Made by a program: the position numbers and the translations under genes. From assembly GCA_948946035.1 (NCBI GenBank), contig CARBKU010000077.1:1-6255 (forward strand): DNA of 6,255 nucleotides, in the 5' to 3' direction. Source of the DNA: an uncultured Clostridia bacterium (GTDB taxonomy: Bacteria > Bacillota > Clostridia > TANB77 > CAG-508). This document shows positions 1 through 6,255 of the stretch, in pieces. The notes below the pieces were generated by a model. The model did no database searches. It was not told where the DNA came from and saw nothing but the letters and a program-made list of their open reading frames with translations. Position 1 is the first letter of the stretch. Every line of letters starts with the position of its first letter.

Positions 1-648
1 AAAACGAAGAGCAACCTGTGCTGTACTTTTTCCATATTTTTTTCCGATTTCTACAAGAACTGGATTGGTAAAGAAATCCTTACGTCCTTCTGCAAATGGT
101 CCCCAAGATTCATGCTGCACTTGATATTTTTCCATATACTTATGTGCCTGTTTCTGTTGTTGAAAAACATGGGTTTCTATCTGGTTTACCGCAGGTGGCA
201 CTTCTACAAACTGGCATAAATCAATCAAACGATCTGGATAAAAATTCGATACCCCAATAGCTCGAAGCCATCCTTCTTTATAAGCTTCTTCCATAGCCCG
301 ATATGTGCCATAATAATCATTAAATGGCTGATGAATCAATAAAAGATCAATGTACTCTGTCTGAAGTTTACGGAGCGATTCCTGAATGGATGCTTTTGCT
401 TTTTCATAGCCTCCATTGCTAATCCATACTTTTGTTGTAAGAAATAGATCATCCCTTGGAACATTGCATTTTGAAATGGCATTTCCTACTGCCTCCTCAT
501 TTCCATATGCCTGTGCTGTATCAATTAAACGATACCCTGCTTCAATTGCATGCAATACACATTGTTCACATTCCTGATTCGATACCTGATATACACCATA
601 ACCTAATACAGGCATTTTAATTCCATTATTTAATGTTACATAATCCAT
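1..648 (-). CDS. Aldo/keto reductase, 2,5-diketo-D-gluconate reductase-like (C-terminus cut by window edge)
   Basis: Cytosolic NAD(P)H-dependent oxidoreductase of the aldo/keto reductase superfamily, which reduces aldehydes and ketones to alcohols; the substrate cannot be read from sequence. I translated it by hand: 216 codons from ATG at 648 run open to base 1. The N-terminal strand motif is NGIKMPVLGYGVYQV (8-22). The catalytic tetrad of the family is visible: D43 and Y48 in IDTAQAYGNEEAVG (42-55), K73 in TTKVW, and H106 in LLLIHQP. Further signatures are GVSNF (132-136), PAVNQIE (152-158) and ESWGPFAEG (180-188), the last matching my recollection of Firmicutes AKR5-type members. The visible part ends at AQVALRF, just before the usual cofactor-binding C-terminus, so roughly 60 residues of a typical 270-285 lie outside the window. 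The start is fixed by a strong ribosome binding site 7 bases upstream. It follows the flavodoxin gene by 39 bases with no terminator between, so they are probably cotranscribed. Confidence 0.95.
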   Translation of the reverse strand, partial: MDYVTLNNGIKMPVLGYGVYQVSNQECEQCVLHAIEAGYRLIDTAQAYGNEEAVGNAISKCNVPRDDLFLTTKVWISNGGYEKAKASIQESLRKLQTEYIDLLLIHQPFNDYYGTYRAMEEAYKEGWLRAIGVSNFYPDRLIDLCQFVEVPPAVNQIETHVFQQQKQAHKYMEKYQVQHESWGPFAEGRKDFFTNPVLVEIGKKYGKSTAQVALRF

Positions 649-655
649 AAAATAT

Positions 656-662
656 TCCTCCC
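656..662 (-). promoter_or_regulatory. Ribosome binding site of the aldo/keto reductase
   Basis: On the minus strand the bases read GGGAGGA, a near-complete anti-16S match, 7 bases before the ATG at 648. It fixes the start codon of the reductase. Confidence 0.85.
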
Positions 663-677
663 TTTTTATCCCTTTTT
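659..677 (-). repeat. Two tandem AAAAAGGGA copies in the flavodoxin-reductase gap
   Basis: The minus strand of this short gap holds two 9-base copies of AAAAAGGGA with a 10-base period. The copy nearer the gene overlaps the functional ribosome binding site; the farther one is a weaker purine-rich site about 20 bases from the start. It looks like a small local duplication, and a role as a standby ribosome site is only a guess. Confidence 0.6.
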
Positions 678-687
678 CAAGCTACTA

Positions 688-1314
688 TTAATATTCCAAT
701 CCATTTATCCATTTATTCACTGTTTTCTGCGATGGAATATCATAAAAATTGCGTCCTTCCAGCCAATTTGTTTTAGAAGATATGTTTGCATTTTCCTTTA
801 AATTTTCAGAACTATCTCCCAATCCACTGCTAATAGAGGTACAGAATGGTACAACTGTTTTTCCTTTTAAGCTTATATTTTCTACAAGATTATATACAAT
901 ATGTGGAGCTTCTCCCCACCAAATCGGATAACCAATATAAACCATATCTGCTTTTTTTACTGCCTTTTTTATTTGACTTAAATTATCAATCTCTGGACGA
1001 ATAGTACTTTCTGCAGGACTGTCTGCGGACTCATGTTCTTTTGTTACACGACTTTCATCATTACCATAATCAAGATCTTCTTCTGTATAAGGTTCTGTTG
1101 CTTCAATTGCCATTAGCTTTCCTTTTGTCTTATTCTTAATTCTTTTTGCTGCTCCTTCTGTTGTTCCTGTTCCAGAAAAATAAAGAATGACTATCTTATT
1201 GTTCTGTTTTGCCTGCACTTTTACTCCTATAGTATTGACAAGAGATACTGCCATAATTAATACAAGAAAAACCGATATTGCTTTCCCTGCTCCACATTTT
1301 ATAAATGCTTTCAT
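688..1314 (-). CDS. Exported or membrane-anchored flavodoxin-like protein
   Basis: A 208-residue protein with an N-terminal export signal followed by a flavodoxin fold (Flavodoxin_4-like), expected to bind FMN and carry electrons. Numbered from the ATG at 1314, the signal has lysines at 2, 6 and 11, a hydrophobic core at about 12-30, and a possible signal peptidase site after VQA (33-35). There is no lipobox cysteine. The flavodoxin domain starts at KIVILYFSGTGTTEG (40-54), whose SGTGTTEG is the FMN phosphate loop. It continues with IRPEI (105-109), the hallmark YIGYPIWWGEAP (126-137) and KGKTVVPFCTSISSG (150-164). The frame also allows an ATG at 1326 (four more residues, MVEI), but AAGGA then directly abuts the start. 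The 1314 ATG is preceded by AAGGAATGGTGGAG and is preferred. It is the first gene of a likely two-gene operon with the aldo/keto reductase. Family assignment is firm; whether the mature protein is released or anchored, and what it reduces, is unknown. Confidence 0.92.
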   Translation of the reverse strand: MKAFIKCGAGKAISVFLVLIMAVSLVNTIGVKVQAKQNNKIVILYFSGTGTTEGAAKRIKNKTKGKLMAIEATEPYTEEDLDYGNDESRVTKEHESADSPAESTIRPEIDNLSQIKKAVKKADMVYIGYPIWWGEAPHIVYNLVENISLKGKTVVPFCTSISSGLGDSSENLKENANISSKTNWLEGRNFYDIPSQKTVNKWINGLEY

Positions 1315-1317
1315 AAT

Positions 1318-1331
1318 CTCCACCATTCCTT
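1318..1331 (-). promoter_or_regulatory. Ribosome binding region deciding the flavodoxin start
   Basis: The minus strand reads AAGGAATGGTGGAG ahead of ATG at 1314. The AAGGA element lies immediately against the alternative ATG at 1326, leaving no spacing for it, while GGTGGAG ends 3 bases before the 1314 ATG. This favours the shorter protein, though the spacing is not ideal for either. Confidence 0.5.
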
Positions 1332-1358
1332 TCTAAGGTTTCCGTTGTCTGTTATACT

Positions 1359-1375
1359 TATTATAAATTATAATA
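1359..1375. promoter_or_regulatory. Perfect 17-base palindrome over the -10 region, possible operator
   Basis: TATTATAAATTATAATA reads as 8+1+8 inverted arms centred on base 1367 and covers both TATAAT boxes of the candidate promoter. A repressor bound here would block transcription, but the palindrome is pure A/T and may be fortuitous. No regulator gene is visible in the window. Confidence 0.3.
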
Positions 1376-1388
1376 GCTAATATGAGAA
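1360..1388 (-). promoter_or_regulatory. Candidate sigma-70-type promoter of the flavodoxin-reductase operon
   Basis: On the minus strand TTCTCA (1388-1383, four of six matches to TTGACA) is separated by 17 bases from a perfect TATAAT (1365-1360). Transcription would begin near 1352, giving a leader of about 40 bases before the ATG at 1314. A second TATAAT at 1372-1367 overlaps but has a poorer -35. The DNA here is AT-rich, so chance -10 matches are expected. The position, in the only gap upstream of the operon, supports the call. Confidence 0.5.
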
Positions 1389-1443
1389 GTTCCGAATAGT
1401 TTTCCAGTTTATACGGATAAGTAATAACTCCTATTTTCAAACA

Positions 1444-1456
1444 CTATCATTATAAC
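1444..1456. other. Junction: end of synthase homology and change in base composition
   Basis: The synthase frame runs with good family resemblance up to KKKIKML, where relatives as I recall them continue with an aromatic-rich strand and several hundred more residues. Here the next codons are TAA, TGA and TAG in the same frame. To the left the DNA is visibly less AT-rich, and the genes use G/C-ending codons more freely. I place the break at about 1447-1456. It could be a deletion or insertion endpoint or an artificial join; no transposon ends or long direct repeats are visible at it. Confidence 0.55.
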
Positions 1457-4400
1457 ATTTTTATTTTCTTTTTAGTAGGTGTTGTATTTTTTAATTTTAA
1501 TATATTTATTTTACAACCATCTTCTTGTGGCACAAATACATCTAATTCTTGCTCTATCCCACTACTTTTATGCAAATATTTTGTATATCCAAATCCATAC
1601 TTTACATTATAATTTTTATTATCTGGCTTTGGATTTAACCCTAAAGACCATGTTCTACTTGTATCCATATCTTTTAAATATATAATTTCTGTTGGAATAT
1701 CATAACTTGCATTATTTTCCCAACTTGAAATTCTATTTAATCTACTATTTTTATACCAAGTATATCCACCCATATTTTCTGTTACGATTGTTCCAAATTT
1801 TTTATTTGCCATTATATGGCTCCATACTGTTGGTAACCTATTATTTTTATTTGCTTTTATTAAATATTCTTTTCCATCTCCTGAAAATCCTCCATATTCA
1901 TTATAATACTTTAGAGATTCATTATTTTTTATAATATCTATATCATCCTCTTCTTCGGTTGTAATAATTATTTTATCATTTTCATTTCCTATTTCTTTGT
2001 AATTTTCCAGATACTCTTCTTCTATTTCTTTTATATTATTTCTAATTCCGCCTTTATTACTATCAATACATATTGCAGAAGTTAATTCTAATAATTTTAA
2101 GTCATCTTTATTTACTTCTTCTTTTGATAAAATAAATATTCCGCCTTTTATATTTTTTAAAAATCCCATTTGCCTATTTAAAATTGTGTCTTCTATTTCT
2201 TCTTTCACATAATTTTCATAACTGTATTTTTCTTCATCTAACACAACTACTTCTGTTTGTATATTTTTACTTCTAAAAAATTCGTGTGCTTTTAAAACCT
2301 CACTAATAACATATTTATCATTCGAGTCTTTAATTTTTACCAATATTATTGGCAAATCTCCTGATATTCCATACTTCCATAGTTCTTCTTGCTTATAGTT
2401 TTTATCTGGAATATTTCTAATTAGTCGTGATTTTGCTGGATTATCAAATATTATATATGATAGCATTTTCTGATATATTTCTATATCTTTCCCTTTTATC
2501 TCCAAGTATCTACTTTCTGTTTCTACTCTAGCTTTTGAAACTTCAAATTCTGTTTTTACATTTTCTGATAATTTATATTTTTCTATATTTTCTTTTACAG
2601 CTTCTTCTTTTTTGCCAACAGAAATTATCAAGTCTACATTAACTTCTTGTTGTGGCTTTATTTTAATTGTTCTTCTTAGTGCAACTATAGGCTCTGTTAC
2701 TAAACCTATTGTTTTAGAAAGTGGAATTGAATTTTGTACCATATATGGTATGCCTAAATTTCCTCTTCCTATAAACTTTTCTTCACTAATTTCATATTCA
2801 AAATCCCCAATTGTTTCACTATTTGTGGATAATGTTGTTGCTAAATACAGTTCTTCTTGATTTATTTCTCTATTTTTTCTTCTTAATATTAAACTATTTG
2901 TTTGTTCGTCATATTTTGTTATTAAAAATAAATTATTAAATGCTGGATGTGAATAGTCTTGCTCTTTTTTTGATAAAACTGGTTCAAAGTATGATGTTAA
3001 TTCTATTATTTCGTCTTCATTTCCTATATTTTTCATATTCACTCTTCTTAATTCTACTGGCTCATTTGACGCTACTACTACACTTATTTTTGATTTTATA
3101 TTTCCATTTGTTAGTTCTTGTTCTATTTTATCTGGCATAAAACTTACTTGGTAATTATCTTTATTTTCATTGTGTGAATAGTTAGTACTCCATATTGATT
3201 TGTTTTTTATATTTTTAAATGTAAAAAATATTCCTTGTGGATAGTCATCTGTTGTTTTAAATCTATTTACATATATATCTTTATATTTACTAATACCTTG
3301 TCCTTTTTGATTCATCGCTATTGTATAATTTTCATTAGAAATTACATTTCCAATAGTTAATTTTTCATTTATTTTATTGTAAGTATTTTGAATATAATCT
3401 TCATAATCTTTATATTTCAATTTTTCCACCTTCTCCTTTTTATCTTTAGTTGTTATAAAAGTTTCTGGAATTGTTTCTTGCAATAAAATACTTACTGCCT
3501 CTATTTCTGGATTTTGAATAAACCTTTTTTGCAATATATTTTCATTTAATAAATTATTTATAGATAGCAATATTAACCCTTGATGATGTGCCATATATGT
3601 TTTTACAATACTATATTTTTTTCCTTTTTCAACTCTTTCTGGTGTGTAGTCAATTGATTCATAAAATCCATATTCACCATACATCCCCTGTTGTTCTAAT
3701 TTCTTTAAGTTTTCTATTCCTTGTTTAGGGACATCTGTGATTGCTAATATACTTCCATAACTTGCTACAACAAGTTCATCTGCTAAACCTCTTTTTAATC
3801 CTAACCATGGTATTCCAAAAGCTTTATATTGATAGTTTGACTGAAAATCTCTTAAATTAAATGCTGATTCTGAAATCCCCCATGGTATATTTAACCTTTT
3901 TGAATATTCCATTTGACTCATAATTAAAAACTTAGAAGATTCGTCTAAAAGACTTCCTTTGTGTTTTGGTATATTAATGTTTGGCATTAAATACTCAAAG
4001 GCTGTACCTGACCAAGAAACTAGCCCTTTGTATTTTCCTAAAATTGTTAGTGTTCTACTTAAATAATTCCAATGTTTTGCTGGTACATCTTTTTTAGCTA
4101 TTGCAACTAAACTAGCTTGTCTTGCTTCTGATGCTAATAAATCATAATAAGAGTCTGTTAATGTGTTTTCTTCTACATTAAATCCAATTGAAAATATTTG
4201 TTGTTCTTTACTATATAAAACGGAAAAATCGCATTCGTTAATCATATTTTCTATTATGCTAACTAAGTTTTTTAGTTTTTCTTTATCTATTTCTATATTT
4301 TTTTTATTTGGATAATTAATCAAATTTTCTATAAATGCTTTTGTAACATATAAATAGCCAATAAAGTTTCCACTATCAACTGTTGATACATATCTTGGCC

Positions 4401-6255
4401 TTAGTGGCTCTTTTGTTTCTATATTGTACCAGTTATATAAATGTCCGTTCCATTTTTGCAAACTTTCTATTGATAATATTACCTTTTCTAACAAGTCTAA
4501 TGTATTTTGTAAATCTATATATAATAAATCATAAGCAGAAATTATTGCTAATAGTGATAAACCTAAATTTGTAGAAGATGTTCTTTTTACTATTTTATTT
4601 TTTCTATCTTCTTGGTAATTGTCTGGTATTAAATAATTATTTTGCTCATTTAAGTAAGTTTTAAAATAGTCCCAGGTCTTTCTTCCAATATCTATTACAT
4701 ATTGTTTTTCTTCTTTATTTAATAAATTAATATTTTGTTTCTTATTTTCATCTTTACTTATATACCACATAATGCAAGGTATTATAAACCATAATGCTCC
4801 TATTATACTTCCTAAATAACTTTGTGTCATAAATGATATTCCAATTGTTATTAGTCCTACTATAACATTAAATGCCATTTGATTATAATATGAGACTAAG
4901 TTCGATTTTGCTTGCTTCTCTGCTTCTTCTGAAGTTGTCCATTCTAATAGATTTTTATGCGAAATTTTTATTCTATATAATGTTTTAATAATTGCTTTTG
5001 CAGAAATATAGGATTTATATGGTAAACATCCAAATGTTAAAATTGCTCTTAAAAATGATCCTTTTATTCCAGAAATTTTTGGTGTAAATGTTTTTTGCTT
5101 TTGCTCTCCTTCTTTTTTAAATATTAGTATATTTAAAATTTCTAGTAAAAAAGGAAATATGGCTATAGCAGATAAGATTAGAATAATTGCAAATATATTT
5201 TGTTGATACAATATTCCTATTATACAAGAGTATAACATTGAAGCTATAATTCCTATTTCTAATAAACTTCTTCTTAAGTTATCAAATATTTTATATTTTG
5301 AAAGTAAATTTAACGTACTTTCTGTATTTAGCCATTGTATAATTTGCCAGTCTCCTCTAATCCATCTTGAAAGTCTATTCATAAAACTATTATATTTTGT
5401 TGGGTATCCATCCATTACTACAATATCTGATGCTAAACCACATCTTAAATAACATCCTTCTAATAAATCATGACTTAATACAGTATCTTCTGGAATTTGT
5501 TTTGATAATACTCTAGAAAATGTATTTAAATCATAAATTCCTTTACCTGTAAAAATTCCTTCTTGAAAATTATCTTGGTAAATATCCGAAATTGCATTTG
5601 TATATGAATCTATTCCTCCAGAACCTGCAAAAATTTTTGTAAATAAATTTTTGTAACTTATTTGAAGGTTTATTCCAACTCTTGGTTGTATCATTCCATA
5701 TCCTTCTACTACTGTATTTGTTTTGCTACTTATAACTGGCTTATTTAGGATATGAGCCATAGTTCCTACAAGTTCAAATGCTGAATCTAAAATTAGGTCT
5801 GTATCTGCGTCTAAAGTAATTATATATTTGATATTAGCTTGTTGTAATTTTTGTTTATTGTTCTCAATTGTATTTTCTCTAAAAGGATTTGATATATTTC
5901 CTAAGCAATATTCATTAAATTGGTTTATCATTCCTCTTTTACGTTCCCAACCTAAATATGAACTTTCTTTAGCATTCCAAAATCTTTCTCTATATATAAA
6001 ATTAAATATAGGCAATGTATCATTATCTACTTTATATTTATTGTTCAATTCTTGTACCAATTTTTTTCCTTCTTTTATAACCTTTTCGTCAAAACTTTCT
6101 TCTTTTCTGCTACTTTGTGAGCAATCTCCTAATAATGTAAAATATAGATTTTGTGATTTATTTGCTAAATAATAAACTTCTAACTTTTTCATTAATTCCT
6201 GAACTTTTTCTTTTGAATTAACTATTGTTGGTATAATTACCATTGTACTATTTTC
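1450..6255 (-). CDS. ndvB: Cyclic beta-1,2-glucan synthase (NdvB/ChvB/Cgs family), both ends missing
   Basis: Membrane enzyme that polymerises UDP-glucose into beta-1,2-glucan and cyclises it. The frame is open to base 6255 (four codons before the ATG at 6243), and that ATG lies inside the family's VVIPTL-like strand, so the N-terminus is outside the window. Residues below count from the 6243 Met. The GT84 glycosyltransferase (about 1-310) shows YLGWERKRG (96-104), DADTD (145-149), EDTVLSHDLLEG (252-263) and RLSRWIRGDWQ (290-300). Membrane segments are likely at 326-346, 350-375, 456-473 and 475-495. The glycoamylase-like domain (about 515-900, assigned GH189 and cyclisation in characterised relatives) shows STVDSGNFIGYL, SWSGTAFEYLMP (743-754), PWGISESAFN (787-796) and YMAHHQG (883-889). 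A first GH94-type sandwich spans about 965-1250, with the linker LWKYGISGDLP at 1288-1298. A second sandwich begins at YGGFSGDGKEY (1450-1460) and GGYTWYKNSR (1492-1501) but stops at 1597. The family is usually about 2,800 residues, so the catalytic phosphorylase barrel is absent. Automated pipelines may label it a glucoamylase family protein. Confidence 0.93.
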   Translation of the reverse strand, partial: ENSTMVIIPTIVNSKEKVQELMKKLEVYYLANKSQNLYFTLLGDCSQSSRKEESFDEKVIKEGKKLVQELNNKYKVDNDTLPIFNFIYRERFWNAKESSYLGWERKRGMINQFNEYCLGNISNPFRENTIENNKQKLQQANIKYIITLDADTDLILDSAFELVGTMAHILNKPVISSKTNTVVEGYGMIQPRVGINLQISYKNLFTKIFAGSGGIDSYTNAISDIYQDNFQEGIFTGKGIYDLNTFSRVLSKQIPEDTVLSHDLLEGCYLRCGLASDIVVMDGYPTKYNSFMNRLSRWIRGDWQIIQWLNTESTLNLLSKYKIFDNLRRSLLEIGIIASMLYSCIIGILYQQNIFAIILILSAIAIFPFLLEILNILIFKKEGEQKQKTFTPKISGIKGSFLRAILTFGCLPYKSYISAKAIIKTLYRIKISHKNLLEWTTSEEAEKQAKSNLVSYYNQMAFNVIVGLITIGISFMTQSYLGSIIGALWFIIPCIMWYISKDENKKQNINLLNKEEKQYVIDIGRKTWDYFKTYLNEQNNYLIPDNYQEDRKNKIVKRTSSTNLGLSLLAIISAYDLLYIDLQNTLDLLEKVILSIESLQKWNGHLYNWYNIETKEPLRPRYVSTVDSGNFIGYLYVTKAFIENLINYPNKKNIEIDKEKLKNLVSIIENMINECDFSVLYSKEQQIFSIGFNVEENTLTDSYYDLLASEARQASLVAIAKKDVPAKHWNYLSRTLTILGKYKGLVSWSGTAFEYLMPNINIPKHKGSLLDESSKFLIMSQMEYSKRLNIPWGISESAFNLRDFQSNYQYKAFGIPWLGLKRGLADELVVASYGSILAITDVPKQGIENLKKLEQQGMYGEYGFYESIDYTPERVEKGKKYSIVKTYMAHHQGLILLSINNLLNENILQKRFIQNPEIEAVSILLQETIPETFITTKDKKEKVEKLKYKDYEDYIQNTYNKINEKLTIGNVISNENYTIAMNQKGQGISKYKDIYVNRFKTTDDYPQGIFFTFKNIKNKSIWSTNYSHNENKDNYQVSFMPDKIEQELTNGNIKSKISVVVASNEPVELRRVNMKNIGNEDEIIELTSYFEPVLSKKEQDYSHPAFNNLFLITKYDEQTNSLILRRKNREINQEELYLATTLSTNSETIGDFEYEISEEKFIGRGNLGIPYMVQNSIPLSKTIGLVTEPIVALRRTIKIKPQQEVNVDLIISVGKKEEAVKENIEKYKLSENVKTEFEVSKARVETESRYLEIKGKDIEIYQKMLSYIIFDNPAKSRLIRNIPDKNYKQEELWKYGISGDLPIILVKIKDSNDKYVISEVLKAHEFFRSKNIQTEVVVLDEEKYSYENYVKEEIEDTILNRQMGFLKNIKGGIFILSKEEVNKDDLKLLELTSAICIDSNKGGIRNNIKEIEEEYLENYKEIGNENDKIIITTEEEDDIDIIKNNESLKYYNEYGGFSGDGKEYLIKANKNNRLPTVWSHIMANKKFGTIVTENMGGYTWYKNSRLNRISSWENNASYDIPTEIIYLKDMDTSRTWSLGLNPKPDNKNYNVKYGFGYTKYLHKSSGIEQELDVFVPQEDGCKINILKLKNTTPTKKKIKML

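Noticed and set aside
749..931. A 60-codon plus-strand frame inside the flavodoxin gene
   Set aside because: It is antisense to the FMN-binding domain coding sequence and has no supporting features.
1375..1400. A divergent regulator gene starting at the plus-strand ATG near 1382
   Set aside because: The frame stops after five codons (MRSSE), so it cannot be a regulator.
1327..1449. A frameshifted continuation of the GH94 domain beyond the synthase stop
   Set aside because: I read the minus-strand frame past the stop and one shifted frame beginning at the next ATG. Both end within about 40 codons and give no GH94-like sequence, so a simple indel does not explain the ending.
1327..1449. A rho-independent terminator for the synthase gene
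   Set aside because: No GC-containing hairpin followed by a T-run is visible; the palindromes present are purely or mainly A/T and lie over the promoter.
1479..1934. Open plus-strand frames opposite the end of the synthase gene
   Set aside because: They are antisense to a strongly recognisable coding frame and translate into low-complexity Leu/Tyr/Phe-rich sequence, as expected from the complement of AT-rich, Lys/Asn-rich codons. There is no ribosome binding site of note.
2612..3140. Plus-strand frames opposite the first GH94-type sandwich
   Set aside because: They are shadows of the coding strand with no start signals or recognisable motifs.
5828..6172. A 114-codon plus-strand frame opposite the GT84 domain
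   Set aside because: It overlaps conserved glycosyltransferase motifs on the other strand, including GWERKRG, and its own translation resembles no family I know.
6241..6255. ATG at 6243 as the true start of the synthase
   Set aside because: The frame stays open to the window edge, no ribosome binding site is seen in the 12 bases available, and the Met falls inside a conserved internal strand of the GT84 domain.

Overview
The window carries three genes, all on the minus strand, from a low-GC Firmicutes-type genome or genomes. Signs of this are the AT-rich DNA, purine-rich GGAGG-type ribosome binding sites and clostridial-looking protein families. Two of the genes run off the window edges. Read in the direction of transcription (right to left), the order is: a very large cyclic beta-1,2-glucan synthase fragment (6255 to 1450), a short regulatory gap (1449 to 1327), an exported flavodoxin-like protein (1314 to 688), and an aldo/keto reductase (648 to 1, cut by the window).

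The right three quarters is one open frame with the cyclic beta-1,2-glucan synthase (NdvB/ChvB/Cgs) domain order: GT84 glycosyltransferase, membrane segments, glycoamylase-like (GH189-type) domain, and a first GH94-type beta-sandwich with its linker. A second sandwich then begins and the frame stops abruptly. The N-terminus lies beyond the right edge. The C-terminal phosphorylase barrel is missing, because the frame ends at a TAA inside what should be continuous homology.

The left quarter (about 1-1449) looks like a small redox operon: a possible promoter at 1360-1388, then the flavodoxin and the aldo/keto reductase 39 bases apart, the latter with a strong ribosome binding site. By eye its base composition is clearly less AT-rich (mid-30s % GC in lines counted by hand) than the synthase gene (mid-20s to 30%).

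The main point of interest is the junction near 1445-1455, where synthase homology ends and composition changes. It could be a real rearrangement or insertion that removed the 3' end of the synthase gene, or an assembly chimera joining two organisms. The sequence alone cannot decide. I saw no RNA genes, CRISPR arrays, transposase genes or convincing rho-independent terminators.
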